Source: Silene conica
Taxonomy: Eukaryota; Streptophyta; Magnoliopsida; Caryophyllales; Caryophyllaceae
Assembly: GCA_029255685.2 (NCBI GenBank)
Contig: CM055319.2
Location: forward strand, 38,202,530 to 38,266,529
Direction of reading: 5' to 3'
DNA length: 64,000 bases
Below, piece after piece: positions 10,354 to 21,589 of the stretch (the stretch's first letter is position 1; each line of letters opens with the position of its first letter). Both the position numbers and the translations under genes were made by a program. The notes beneath the pieces are model-generated. The model ran no database searches, was not told where the DNA came from, and saw nothing but the letters and a program-made list of their open reading frames with translations.

Positions 10354-11405
10354 TGTAACACCCCCATTTATTTAAGAGCCTTTGGCAAGACATTCTCAAA
10401 TCAATGAAGCTGTTACCATCTCGGAATATCCGAGGTAGTGAATAACAAAGTAAAACAACCAAAGTACTTTATAAAAACTGATAAAATTTAAAGTTTGATT
10501 ATTACAGATATTACATAGTTGAAAAACAAAATACAACTGATGACTCCTCTAGAAGTGATATAGTACTAAGTCGGTCTAATGTATGCATCTCACATTCCTG
10601 CCCCAGCTCCTAGCTCATCCGTCTCTGACCTGTAGAATGTACTCCCCATTCCGGATCATCGTAGGTGTACACGAATACACTGTCAACCTCGCGGTTGAGT
10701 AGGGTAACACAATAATTATAATGCAACAGTTAAAAGATATGCAAATGTTATGACATGCTCGAGCTCAATCTCAATCTCAATCTCAATCTCAAACTCATAC
10801 CCGTGCACCAAGCCATACCGAACCTCCCGGCAGACTATAATCGGTCGTCACCGAACACCAGCATAACAGCTGAGGTCACCAGGTCTAGTCCTGCAGAACT
10901 AGCCTGGGCCCAATAATATCTCATCATATCAAATCCGTATCCAATGCATATGCCATGCTCATGAGTGCAACGGTAATAGTAATTATACTAATGAATGCAA
11001 CAATTATAAATAACCATTAAATACCATGCTCATGTAACTCATATTTGCATCCATAATATGCAAGGCAACAACCATTCATATCACAACACAGAGTAAACAT
11101 TCATTCATAACACTTCATAGAGTATAGTGTCAGTGTATCTTACCTGGATAGCAATAGTCCAATATCAAGCCAACGAGTAACAGAATAATGCCACTTCAAA
11201 ATCGTCACCTAGCAATTATAATATTCGTAATCATTAACTAACACCATTACGCAAATTAATATAATATATCAATTACTTAAATTAACTATTTAAATAATAT
11301 ATTACGCATAACGAGACCGTATTAAATATGACTACTTCAATTAACTTAAACAACTCGTCCTTATTACTTCTATAACCATCTTCAATTATAAACGAACATT
11401 GAAAG
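10354..11405 (-). repeat. Chromovirus remnant LTR, distal part
   Basis: About 1.05 kb up to the CRM insertion. It contains a short TCAATC hexamer run (about 10765-10795) and the GGCCCAGGCTAGTTCTGCA type sequence common in plant chromovirus LTRs on the minus strand. No coding potential. Confidence 0.65.
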
Positions 11406-12416
11406 TGATGCGGAACCATCGTTAATTCAATCCCAAGAAATATTATTAAGCAAAGATATGAGCCATATTAATCAAAGTTACAAGATAGGATCAACTTCCG
11501 TTCTTAGGATTGCTTGGGAAGGGATCGAACCCTTGGGGCGTGCGGATTGAGGGGCACGAAACCCTAGACAATTAGGGTTTTGGGGACTTTCCTTCTTGTT
11601 TCCTAGTTTGTTATTTAATTAATTAAGTTTGTTACTAGTTTGTTACAACTAGGTTGTTAAGGTTGTTACAAGGTGGTTACAAGGTTAGTTATTAGTTAGT
11701 TATGAGTTTGTTATTAAGTTGTTAGGGTTTGTTACTACAACTTAATCTTTTATTTGTTATTTTATCTTTTAGATTTAATAAGGATTATTTTAATCCATAA
11801 GATAGAAATAGAAACCCTAAAGGAAGTAGAGTACACAGCGGGTCGAAGCTTTGGAAACCGTGTAGGAGTTTCTTATTTCTTTTCTATTTCGATTCTAGTT
11901 TGTGACGGATGACCTTACTATAAATAGGCATCCTTAGTTGTTTGTTTTAGATTATTGAAGTGATAAATTAAAAACCTTTTTGTTAAGTTTTACTTACAAA
12001 TCTAAAGTATCTGTGTGAGCTTTAAAACCCGAAGTATCTGTGTGAGCTTCAAAATAATTGAGAGAATATCTGTGTGAGTTTGATCAATTATCCTATCCAT
12101 CGACATACATAATTCATTCATCAAATCGTTTCACAAATCTTTCAAGTATTAAGTGCCGTGCCTTATTACGTCATCAACAATCTTTATTCAAGAACATCAA
12201 GAAACACCAAGATTCATCGACAACCGTGACCACCGTTGACCACCGTGTGCCACGTCACCACCACCGTCCGTCCGTCCATCTTTCTTTCATCGTTCTTGGT
12301 TACTTTTCGTTCTTTATTCGTTCAAGATTGTATTATTTTAATAGTATTTTTATTCCGCTGCAACATCCGTATTTTTGTTGATTATCTTTATTGATTATCA
12401 CCCCAAATACGCATCA
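11406..12416 (+). repeat. 5' LTR of the CRM element
   Basis: TGATGCGGAACC to AAATACGCATCA. A TATA box, TATAAATA, lies at 11919-11926, 513 bp from the start, and at the same offset in the 3' LTR. A 107-codon ORF at 12058-12381 recurs in both LTRs and is not a gene. Confidence 0.95.
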
Positions 12417-12419
12417 AAT

Positions 12420-12431
12420 TGGTATCAGAGC
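12420..12431 (+). promoter_or_regulatory. Primer binding site of the CRM element
   Basis: TGGTATCAGAGC, complementary to the 3' end of initiator Met-tRNA, 3 bp after the LTR. Confidence 0.9.
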
Positions 12432-12486
12432 TTCGGCTCTTGGTCTAATTTTTATTATACCGGTTCTTGGGAAAGTTATTATCACA

Positions 12487-15400
12487 ATGGTGTTGAGAAA
12501 CCTACATGTAGAGGCCAACGAAGAGATCCATGACCAAAGGGAGAGAATTTTCCGTACAAAGTGCAAGATAAAGAATAAGGTGTGTACTATGATTATTGAT
12601 AGCGGTTCTTGTACAAATCTATTGTCCGTAGAGGCGGTTGAGAAACTACAACTACCCAAGATTGATAAAAAACAACCTTATAAACTATATTGGCTTGATG
12701 GGGAAGAAGGGATCAACGTAAATCAACAAGTTCTAGTTCCATTCAAGATTGGTCCGTATGAAGATGAGATATGGTGCGATATTGTGCCTATGAGTGCTAG
12801 TCATATTCTATTGGGAAGACCATGGCAATTTGATCGAAAGGTGAAACACAACGGAAGAACCAATGTTTATAGCGTACCTCAAGGAAAAACAATATTTGAT
12901 CTCCAACCGTGGGTTCCAAAGAAAAAGAGTGAACCAAAGAAAAACATAGAAGAGATGATGATAGAGGGGAAAGAGGTAGAAGAGGCGATCACCAACGGAG
13001 AACCAACGTTCATGATGGTAGTGAGGGACGTAGGAGGCCGTGAGAGTGGCGAGGAAGAGGGTCGGCGTGAGGTGCGGAGTTTATTGGAGGAGTTCAAGGA
13101 TGTGTTTCCGGAAGAGCTACCCGACGGACTACCACCACTACGAGGGATAGAGCACCAAATCGATCTTATTCCAGGAGCAGCGTTACCTAATAAACCCGCT
13201 TATCGTTGTAATCCGGAAGAGGCAAAAGAATTACAAAGACAAGTCCAAGAATTGATGGATAGAGGTTATGTGCAAGAAAGCCTAAGTCCATGTGCCGTAC
13301 CAGCCTTGTTGGTACCGAAGAAGGAAGGAACTTGGAGGATGTGCATTGACAGCCGCGCCGTCAACAACATCACAATTAAATACCGATTTCATATACCAAG
13401 GTTAGATGATATGCTCGACGAACTCGCAGGATCAAAGGTATTTTCTAAACTAGATCTAAGAAGTGGTTATCATCAAATGAGGGTTAGGGAAGGAGATGAA
13501 TGGAAGACAGCTTTTAAAACGAAGCAAGGGTTGTACGAATGGCTCGTGATGCCGTTTGGGTTGTGCAACGCTCCTAGTTCGTTCATGAGGCTAATGAATG
13601 AGGTATTAAGACCTTTCTTAAATAAATTTGTGGTTGTTTATCTAGATGATATTCTTGTGTATAGCCAAAGTAAAGAAGAACACAAGACACATCTAAGAGC
13701 AGTATTTGAGATGCTTAGAAAGCAAAAATTATATGGGAAGCTAGAGAAGTGCACGTTCATGGTAGCGAGCGTGGTCTTTTTGGGGTACATCGTGGGTGAA
13801 AAAGGAGTGAGCATGGATCCATCAAAGGTTGAAGCAATACAAGCTTGGCCTATTCCTAAAACAACCACGGAGGTACGTAGTTTTCATGGTTTAGCATCGT
13901 TTTATAGGCGGTTTATTCAAGGATTTAGTTCTATCATGGCCCCTATTACGGAGTTAACAAAAAAGGGAGAGTTCGTATGGACATCACACGCCCAAAAGGC
14001 GTTTGAGGAGATAAAAAAGAAACTTTGTTCGAATCCCGTACTTGCCTTACCAGATTTTAGTAAATTGTTCGAAGTTGAATGCGATGCAAGTGGGGTAGGA
14101 ATCGGCGCAGTGTTGGTACAAGAAAAACGTCCAATTGCCTATTTCAGTGAGAAGTTGAACGGTGCTAGGTTAAACTATTCCACCTATGATAAGGAGTTCT
14201 ATGCGATTGTGAGAGCTTTGGATCATTGGGCACATTATTTACGTCCTAGACCTTTTATATTACATTCGGATCATGAAGCCCTAAAACATATTCATGGACA
14301 ACAAAAATTAAATCCAAGGCATGCTAAGTGGGTTGAGTTCCTACAATCTTTTACGTTCTCTTCAAAGTATAAGACAGGTAGTTCAAACATAGTAGCAGAT
14401 GCATTGTCAAGGAGACATTCTTTGTTGATTGAATTAGATGCAAGGATTCTTGGTTTTGAACATATTAAAGAACTATACAAGGAGGATCCCGATTTTTCAA
14501 AAGAATTCTTGAATCCGGAGGGATTATACACCACGCAAGACGGATACTTATTCAAGGGAAACCGTTTGTGCATTCCTAAGGGATTGATAAGAGAGTTACT
14601 TGTAAGAGAGGCGCACGGAGGCGCTATAGCCGGTCACTTCGGCATTCAGAAGACAAATGAGATGTTAGGAGAACACTTTTATTGGCCTAAGATGAGTAAA
14701 GATGTTCAAGATATTATTGGCAAGTGTGTAATTTGTCAAAGGTCAAAGAGTACATTCAACAAGGGGCTATATACACCTCTACCCGTACCGGTTCAGCCAT
14801 GGAATGAGGTTAGTATGGATTTTATTTTGGGATTACCACGTACTCAACGCGGTAAAGATTCTATTATGGTTGTAGTAGATCGTTTTTCTAAGATGGCACA
14901 CTTTATACCGGGTCATAAGACGGATGATGCAACAAAGGTAGCCGATCTTTATTATAAAGAAGTTGTTCGATTACATGGAATACCACTTACCATTGTGTCG
15001 GATCGGGATGTTAAATTTCTTAGCTATTTTTGGAAGACCTTATGGAAATTAGTTGGTACTAAACTTCTATTTAGCACCTCCCACCATCCGCAAACGGACG
15101 GCCAGACCGAGGTCACGAATAGAACGCTCGGAAGCTTATTGCGTGGGTTAGTGAGTAAGAGTACCAAGGATTGGGATATCAAGTTAGCTCATGCGGAATT
15201 TGCATACAATCGTACTCCTTCGGCCACCACGGGGCGTGCACCATTCGAAATCGTCTATGGGATGAATCCGTATTTACCTATTGATCTTGTACCTATCCCA
15301 AAGAAAGAAGTTATTAGTTTTGAGGCAAAGGAGAGACAAGCCACCTTCATGAGGATGTGTGAGCAAGTTAAAGCTCAAATAGAAAAGGCCAATGCTAAAT

Positions 15401-15828
15401 ATAAAGAGAAAGCAAATAAACATAGAAGGCAACCGGTGTTTAAGGAAGGTGATCTTGTATGGTTACACTTGAGGAAGGAGCGATTTCCATCTAAGAGGAA
15501 GAACAAGCTTATGCCTCGCGCGGATGGACCGTTCAAAATTCTTGAATGCTATGGATCAAATGCCTACAAAGTCGAATTACCAAGTGAGTATGGGGGTGTA
15601 AGTGCCACATTCAATGTGGGTGATTTATCTCCTTATCTAGATAACACAGACTTGGAGGCCAATTCTCAAAAAGAGGGAGAGAATGATGCGGAACCATCGT
15701 TAATTCAATCCCAAGAAATATTATTAAGCAAAGATATGAGCCATATTAATCAAAGTTACAAGATAGGATCAACTTCCGTTCTTAGGATTGCTTGGGAAGG
15801 GATCGAACCCTTGGGGCGTGCGGATTGA
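12487..15828 (+). CDS. CRM pol polyprotein (PR-RT-RNase H-IN), ORF ends in the 3' LTR
   Basis: One unbroken frame (open from 12391). I place the start at the first ATG after the primer site. Domains: aspartic protease (IIDSGSCTNLLS, LLGRPWQ), RT ([17 protein letters not shown] at about 13640), RNase H (ECDASGVGIGAV, SDHEALKHIHG), and integrase with HHCC zinc region (AGHFGIQK, CVICQ) and DDE residues in MDFILG, SDRDVKF and GQTEV. The C-terminus (PFKILECYGSNAYKVELP and beyond) is completed by 145 bp of the 3' LTR, a known habit of CRM elements. No gag or zinc knuckle is present, so packaging would need Gag from another copy. No stop or frameshift is seen. Confidence 0.9.
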   Translation: MVLRNLHVEANEEIHDQRERIFRTKCKIKNKVCTMIIDSGSCTNLLSVEAVEKLQLPKIDKKQPYKLYWLDGEEGINVNQQVLVPFKIGPYEDEIWCDIVPMSASHILLGRPWQFDRKVKHNGRTNVYSVPQGKTIFDLQPWVPKKKSEPKKNIEEMMIEGKEVEEAITNGEPTFMMVVRDVGGRESGEEEGRREVRSLLEEFKDVFPEELPDGLPPLRGIEHQIDLIPGAALPNKPAYRCNPEEAKELQRQVQELMDRGYVQESLSPCAVPALLVPKKEGTWRMCIDSRAVNNITIKYRFHIPRLDDMLDELAGSKVFSKLDLRSGYHQMRVREGDEWKTAFKTKQGLYEWLVMPFGLCNAPSSFMRLMNEVLRPFLNKFVVVYLDDILVYSQSKEEHKTHLRAVFEMLRKQKLYGKLEKCTFMVASVVFLGYIVGEKGVSMDPSKVEAIQAWPIPKTTTEVRSFHGLASFYRRFIQGFSSIMAPITELTKKGEFVWTSHAQKAFEEIKKKLCSNPVLALPDFSKLFEVECDASGVGIGAVLVQEKRPIAYFSEKLNGARLNYSTYDKEFYAIVRALDHWAHYLRPRPFILHSDHEALKHIHGQQKLNPRHAKWVEFLQSFTFSSKYKTGSSNIVADALSRRHSLLIELDARILGFEHIKELYKEDPDFSKEFLNPEGLYTTQDGYLFKGNRLCIPKGLIRELLVREAHGGAIAGHFGIQKTNEMLGEHFYWPKMSKDVQDIIGKCVICQRSKSTFNKGLYTPLPVPVQPWNEVSMDFILGLPRTQRGKDSIMVVVDRFSKMAHFIPGHKTDDATKVADLYYKEVVRLHGIPLTIVSDRDVKFLSYFWKTLWKLVGTKLLFSTSHHPQTDGQTEVTNRTLGSLLRGLVSKSTKDWDIKLAHAEFAYNRTPSATTGRAPFEIVYGMNPYLPIDLVPIPKKEVISFEAKERQATFMRMCEQVKAQIEKANAKYKEKANKHRRQPVFKEGDLVWLHLRKERFPSKRKNKLMPRADGPFKILECYGSNAYKVELPSEYGGVSATFNVGDLSPYLDNTDLEANSQKEGENDAEPSLIQSQEILLSKDMSHINQSYKIGSTSVLRIAWEGIEPLGRAD
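15668..15683 (+). promoter_or_regulatory. Polypurine tract of the CRM element
   Basis: AAAAAGAGGGAGAGAA, directly before the 3' LTR and inside the pol frame. Confidence 0.85.
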
Positions 15829-16694
15829 GGGGCACGAAACCCTAGACAATTAGGGTTTTGGGGACTTTCCTTCTTGTTTCCTAGTTTGTTATTTAATTAA
15901 TTAAGTTTGTTACTAGTTTGTTACAACTAGGTTGTTAAGGTTGTTACAAGGTGGTTACAAGGTTAGTTATTAGTTAGTTATGAGTTTGTTATTAAGTTGT
16001 TAGGGTTTGTTACTACAACTTAATCTTTTATTTGTTATTTTATCTTTTAGATTTAATAAGGATTATTTTAATCCATAAGATAGAAATAGAAACCCTAAAG
16101 GAAGTAGAGTACACAGCGGGTCGAAGCTTTGGAAACCGTGTAGGAGTTTCTTATTTCTTTTCTATTTCGATTCTAGTTTGTGACGGATGACCTTACTATA
16201 AATAGGCATCCTTAGTTGTTTGTTTTAGATTATTGAAGTGATAAATTAAAAACCTTTTTGTTAAGTTTTACTTACAAATCTAAAGTATCTGTGTGAGCTT
16301 TAAAACCCGAAGTATCTGTGTGAGCTTCAAAATAATTGAGAGAATATCTGTGTGAGTTTGATCAATTATCCTATCCATCGACATACATAATTCATTCATC
16401 AAATCGTTTCACAAATCTTTCAAGTATTAAGTGCCGTGCCTTATTACGTCATCAACAATCTTTATTCAAGAACATCAAGAAACACCAAGATTCATCGACA
16501 ACCGTGACCACCGTTGACCACCGTGTGCCACGTCACCACCACCGTCCGTCCGTCCATCTTTCTTTCATCGTTCTTGGTTACTTTTCGTTCTTTATTCGTT
16601 CAAGATTGTATTATTTTAATAGTATTTTTATTCCGCTGCAACATCCGTATTTTTGTTGATTATCTTTATTGATTATCACCCCAAATACGCATCA
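15684..16694 (+). repeat. 3' LTR of the CRM element
   Basis: Same length and ends as 11406-12416; TATAAATA at 16197-16204. The first 145 bp encode the pol C-terminus. Confidence 0.95.
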
Positions 16695-16744
16695 GAAAGT
16701 ATAGTCGACTATCGATAACCGTCACATTCTTGTATAATAAAATT

Positions 16745-17043
16745 CACTTAACTTTAATAATTAAAAGTATGAGCAATATCGTTAATAATAATAAACATAC
16801 TATTACTAATAATAACAATAACAACAATATTATCAATAATAATAGTGACATATAATATCAATAATAATAATAATAACATATTAGTAACAATAATAATACT
16901 AGCATTAGTATTAATAACATAATAACATAATAATAATGATAATAATAATAATAATAATAATACACAATAATGACAATGCCAATAACAATTACTAATACTA
17001 ATCATAATAATAATAAGAATGAACATTAATCATAATAATAATA
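16745..17043. repeat. AAT/AAC-rich simple repeat
   Basis: Degenerate trinucleotide repeat of AATAAT, AACAAT and AATAATG runs in the chromovirus remnant, continuing after the LINE at 19155-19215. The minus-strand ORF here is low-complexity Ile/Leu and is rejected. Confidence 0.85.
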
Positions 17044-19065
17044 GTTTTTGCTATCCCTAATGACAAGGCTCCTGGTCCAGATGGTTATACCAGTGGATTC
17101 TATAAAGATGCTTGGAATATAGTGGGTGATGACTTCTGCAATGCAGTGCTGGACGTCTTCTCCAATGGTCAAATGCTACATCAAATTAATGCCACTAATA
17201 TTACCCTGATTCCCAAGACTGAGAGACCCATTTCAGTGACCCATTTCAGACCTATTGCCTGCTGCAATATGGTTTATAAAGTAATCTCTAAGTTGTTATG
17301 TAACAGGCTTGCTAATGTCCTTCCTGACCTCATTCAGGATAACCAGGGAGCTTTCATTAAAGGAAGATCTATCCTGGACAATGTTCTTATCTGCCAGGAT
17401 ATCATTCATATGTATGCCAGGAAAGCAGTCTCACCTAGGTGTATGTTCAAAATTGATCTCCAGAAGGCCTATGACACTGTGGAATGGAGCTTTATTGAGC
17501 AAATTTTAACAAGTCTGAAGTTCCCACATCACTTCATTAGACTTGTTATGCAATGTGTCAGTACTACTTCATTCACCATTTGTTTGAATGGGAATAATTT
17601 TGGCTATTTTCAAGGGCAAAGAGGGTTGAGGCAAGGGGATCCCATGTCTCCTCTTCTCTTTACCCTATGTTTGGAATACCTATCTAGAATGATCAAGTAT
17701 GCAACTGACAGATGGCCATTCCAATATCACCCCCTTTGCAAAAGTATGAAGCTCACTCACCTAATGTTTGCAGATGATCTCCTTATGTTCTGTAAGGGCA
17801 ATCCAGCCTCCATATGGCTCCTCATGAGGGCCTTTGCTTCCTTCTCAAAGGCTACTGGACTTAGCATGAATAACTCTAAGTCTGAGATCTACTTTAGTGG
17901 GATGGATGAAGACCTAAAGACTGGCATTAAACAGGTAGCTGGTTTCAGGGAAGGTTCATTTCCTTTCAGATATCTGGGAGTGCCCATCCAGCCAGGGAAG
18001 CTCTCTAAGCAAGATTGTACTTCTATTACTGAGAAATTGGTTGCTAAGATCAGAAGCCTAGGGGCTAAGAAGCTATCATATGCTGGCAGACTAACTTTGA
18101 TTAATGCAGTGCTCAATACACTACATAATTACTGGGCTCAACTCTTTGTTTTTCCAAAGAGTGTGATCAAAAGGATTTCTGCTATATGTAGAAATTTCTT
18201 ATGGGATGGTTCCTCAGAATTTCATAGGGTCCCCTTGGTGGCATGGGACAATGTGACTACTGCCAAGGAGATGGGGGGTCTTGGTATAAAAAATGCTGAA
18301 TTATGGAACAAAGCATCTGTTGGTAAACTTATTAACTAGCTTTATACCAATGCTGATAGATTGTGGATTAGATGGGTGCAGGCTATCTATCTCAAAGAGC
18401 AACACTGGCATGATTACTCTCCTCCCCCTGACTCTCCATGGGTGTGGAAAAGCATTTGTAAGGTGAAGGAGGACCTGAAACAAGGGTTTTCTGATAATGT
18501 GTGGACTGCACATCCTAAGGGATACTCTGTCAAAACTGGCTATAATTGGCTTAATCCCCAGGGTACTCATCAGACCTGGGCTGCTGCTTTCTGGAACTCT
18601 TGGAATGTACCTAAACATTCCATTGTGTCTTGGCTGAGATTACAGGGAGGCATGAATACAAGAAGCAAACTATTTGGTCTGGGTATTTGCTCAGATGAGC
18701 TTTGTTTGTTATGCCAGGACAAACCAGAGACGATTGAACATTTATTTGAAGATTGTGCTTATACTACAAGGGTGAAGGATTACCTGATACACTGGTTTGG
18801 AAGGAAGATACCTGCAACTGGTGAGCTCACTTCCTGCAACAGATCATCTCCTTTTTGGAAAGTACAGATGACAGTTTATAATGCTCTCCAATATCATGTT
18901 TGGCAACAGAGAAATGGAGCTCGGGTCCTTGAATGCATCCTAAGACCTGAAGTAGTGATATCCAATATCAAGCGTGAGGTTAGAGGAAGAATAGCTAAGA
19001 AATTAGATAAGCTAGATGATCAACAATGTATTGAATGGTTTCAAAGATGTCTGTCTAAGATGTAA
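17044..19065 (+). pseudogene. LINE reverse transcriptase with C-terminal zf-RVT region
   Basis: RT blocks in order: NDKAPGPDG, LIPKTERPISVTHFRPIAC, NQGAFIKGRSILDNVL, KIDLQKAYDTV, GLRQGDPMSPLLF and the catalytic FADDLL (about 17772). These are followed by the thumb region (FPFRYLGVPI) and, in the same frame, the zf-RVT-type C-terminus (WNVPKHSIVSWLRLQGGM, CLLCQDKPETIEHLFEDC). A TAG at 18337-18339 interrupts INxLYTNADRLW, consistent with a TGG change; the frame is unshifted after it. The endonuclease and ORF1 are absent through 5' truncation. Confidence 0.9.
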
Positions 19066-19154
19066 TGCCTGTAAGGGGGCTTGAACCCCTTACCTCCTTG
19101 TATTTCTATGTTCATGATATATATTACTACTCACATTTCACCAAAAAAAAAAAG
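17044..19154 (+). mobile_element. L1-type LINE, 5' truncated
   Basis: Starts inside the RT coding region and ends with a 3' UTR (GTAATGCCTGTAAGGGGGCT..., CTCACATTTCACC) and a poly(A) run at 19143-19154. GAACATTA occurs before (17021-17028) and after the tail (19155-19162) and is a likely partial target duplication; the exact 5' edge is blurred by the AAT repeats. The 3' tail matches the LINE at 37261, so both belong to one family. Confidence 0.88.
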
Positions 19155-19267
19155 AACATTAGTATTAGTACTAATAATAATAATATAATAATAATATAAT
19201 AATAATAATCAAACCATCACGTACATGAACATAATAGTATAATACTATTTGTAATAATGTTAACAAT
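19155..19267. other. Chromovirus remnant, AAT-rich flank of the LINE
   Basis: Simple-repeat sequence that joins 16745-17043 across the LINE. Nothing else seen. Confidence 0.6.
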
Positions 19268-20423
19268 CCAGCCATGACAAAATAAACGACGCAGCAACCC
19301 GCAACAGCCCAAAACCCGCAAAATCACGGTCTTTGTCCGTACACTTTCCCGACGCTACCACCACTAGCCTAGCCCCTCACCACCGTCACCACTGGCCCCA
19401 ACCTAAACTTCGTACTACCCACTACAATTTCCACTCTTGGGCCACCAGGTGAAGCCACTACAACCACCACCATAACCGCCCTAAACAGGCTGTCGAAAAA
19501 GCCTGTACACAAACCCGAATACTCTGTTTCCGCGCAGTCCGTCCCTCTCTTTTCTCACGGCTTTTCTCTCACCACCATTCCCCATACCACCCCTAGACAC
19601 CACCGTGGTCACCACTGACCCACGGTGGTTCCATGGGTGGTAAACGTGGGTTCTCGTTCCCTCAGAAACCTCATCAAAACCGCTACAAACCCGACACAAT
19701 ACGATGCTCTTCCTCTGTTTTTCTGCCTCCAGCGTCGGTGTTACTATTCTCCGCCACCACAGCCACTAACATCCACCCACAGCTACCACCTATGTACCAA
19801 AGTGTTAACCTAAACCCTAGCAACCTTCCACCCATAACCCATATGTAGAATCTAACACAAACAGACCCAAACCCGACACCAAACTGCCAGCACCCGCAAC
19901 CCCTATAATCCCCTGTTTTAAGCACGAACACGCACGACCCAGTTACTGGTGGTGGTCCGGCCACCACACACGACCCGACAACCACCCAAAATAACCTACA
20001 AACTCCCTAATTCGAATACCCTAGCCACTTGTACCAAGATGAACCATTACAACGACTCAGATTGCAAATGAAATTGAAATAACGAGAAAGATAAAACACG
20101 TTAATGTCGATAAAACGAAGGCTTACACTGGTGGTTGTCGATGATGACTTGCGTTTGGACAAATCTACCTCTCGTCTTCCTCATCCCATGGTAGCTGATA
20201 GATAGGTGGGTTAGGGTTTTGAAATTGTTTTGGATATGGAGGCTGTTGTCGACAATAACAAAGGTAGGGTTAAGGTTGTGTGGTATAGGGATATGTCGAT
20301 ATATGGGTACGGGTTAGGGTGAACGTGTTTCGTCGGGTTTAGGCAAAAGAAAATACGAATTATGTTATTTAGTATTAGTATTACTAATTAGATTAATTAC
20401 AAAAAATATAAAATTATTATAGA
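19268..20423. repeat. Chromovirus LTR block, copy 1 (of 30004-31149)
   Basis: Starts CCAGCCATGACAAAATAAAC and ends ATTATTATAGA at the copia a insertion. It matches 30004-31149 with about 13 substitutions, a 9-bp and a 1-bp indel by eye. C-rich ORFs on both strands (such as 19625-19813) recur in both copies and show no protein family. Confidence 0.9.
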
Positions 20424-21589
20424 TGTTGGAGTAAGTGTCCTCGACAATAATGTGATCACGTCAATTATATTATTAATTGACAAATCTCTATAAAAGAATA
20501 TTCATGGGATGATTCTTATCATAAGTCAACTGATCAACATTAATCAGTAATGATTGGCTTGCTAGAGTTTGACATTACTATCGTAATGACGGTGGTGACC
20601 AGTTGATCCCTTTAGGTCACACCTTTAGGACAGCTATCTCAATATTAAATGTAACAACTGTATATTGATACGAGTTGATACATTTCTAGATTGTAAATAA
20701 AAGAGGAGATAATTTATAATAAGATTATAAATTATTTTAGTGATTGAAGTGTCATCACTATTAATTATTTGTTTTATGAAACATAATAATAAAATGAAAT
20801 GAATGAATCGAATAAACTACAATTGTTGTAGTTATAGAATACGATTAAATAATTATATGAAATTATTTAATTACTAATTTACGATAAAAGGTTTAAAATG
20901 TTAAACTACGTAAATAATATAATCCTAATGTTATGTCACGGATGGGATCCATTGTAGTGGTGTGGACCGTGTGATATGTCACACACACACACACACATTT
21001 TACAACATTACATAAAATGTTATAGGAACATTAGTAGGACAAGGGATTAAATTTAAAGGCAAGCATGGGAAACATTTGATGTTGTAGAGGAGCCAACCAT
21101 TGGGCACTCTAACCCTTGTCTCGGCCGAACCAAATGGAGGAACAAAACAAGTTTTGTTCTTTGGTTCACTCATCCAATTCATTCATACACATTTCATACT
21201 AGGGTTTAGTCTTTGAGAGAGAAAGAAAAGAAAGAAAAATAAGGTTCATTTTTCTAAAACCCTAGCCGTGTACCTCCTTCAATCTAGCTAGTTTGTTTGT
21301 TGATTCTAGCACAATTACATACAAACATTGAGAGTTAGTGTGTCTTGGTGTTCATCTTTGGAGGCCATCATCTCTTTGAAGGTTCAAGGAGGATCATCCG
21401 TGTGAATTAGCTCAAGAACAAGTGAAGTAGGAGACTTCATTTGTGCCCTAATTTTGCCGAGAGTTTCGATGTAAGGGAGCTCCTACTTACTCCTTAATCT
21501 CGTCATAATCACTAGTTAAGCATGCTTAAGATCTTTAATTTATATGATAAATAAAACTAGTATGACTAAATAGGTATTTGAACCTAACA
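20424..21589 (+). repeat. 5' LTR of copia a
   Basis: TGTTGGAGTAAG to GAACCTAACA. It contains a TATAAAAG at 20489, a CA run at 20982-20997 and a single CTCGGCCGAACC near 21118. The minus-strand 60-codon ORF recurs in both LTRs and is not a gene. Confidence 0.95.

Larger units (their letters stand above)
11406..16694 (+). mobile_element. CRM-clade gypsy element lacking gag
   Basis: Complete LTR to LTR unit of 5,289 bp with target duplication GAAAG (11401-11405, 16695-16699). LTRs are 1,011 bp each and look identical over the parts I compared. The primer site lies 3 bp after the 5' LTR and the PPT directly before the 3' LTR. The RT sequence (AVNNITIKYRFHIPRLDDML, YLDDILVYS) places it with plant centromeric retrotransposons. 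There is no room for gag between the primer site and protease. Confidence 0.9.

Noticed and set aside
12058-12381. 107-codon ORF present twice (also 16336-16659)
   Set aside because: Lies inside both CRM LTRs and upstream of the primer site; repetition comes from the LTR, not from gene conservation.
19481-19985. Several C-rich ORFs on both strands, repeated at 30220-30712
   Set aside because: Part of the duplicated chromovirus LTR block; frames overlap each other and show no protein family.
21000-21182. 60-codon minus-strand ORF, also at 28265-28447
   Set aside because: Inside copia a LTRs; duplicated only because the LTR is.
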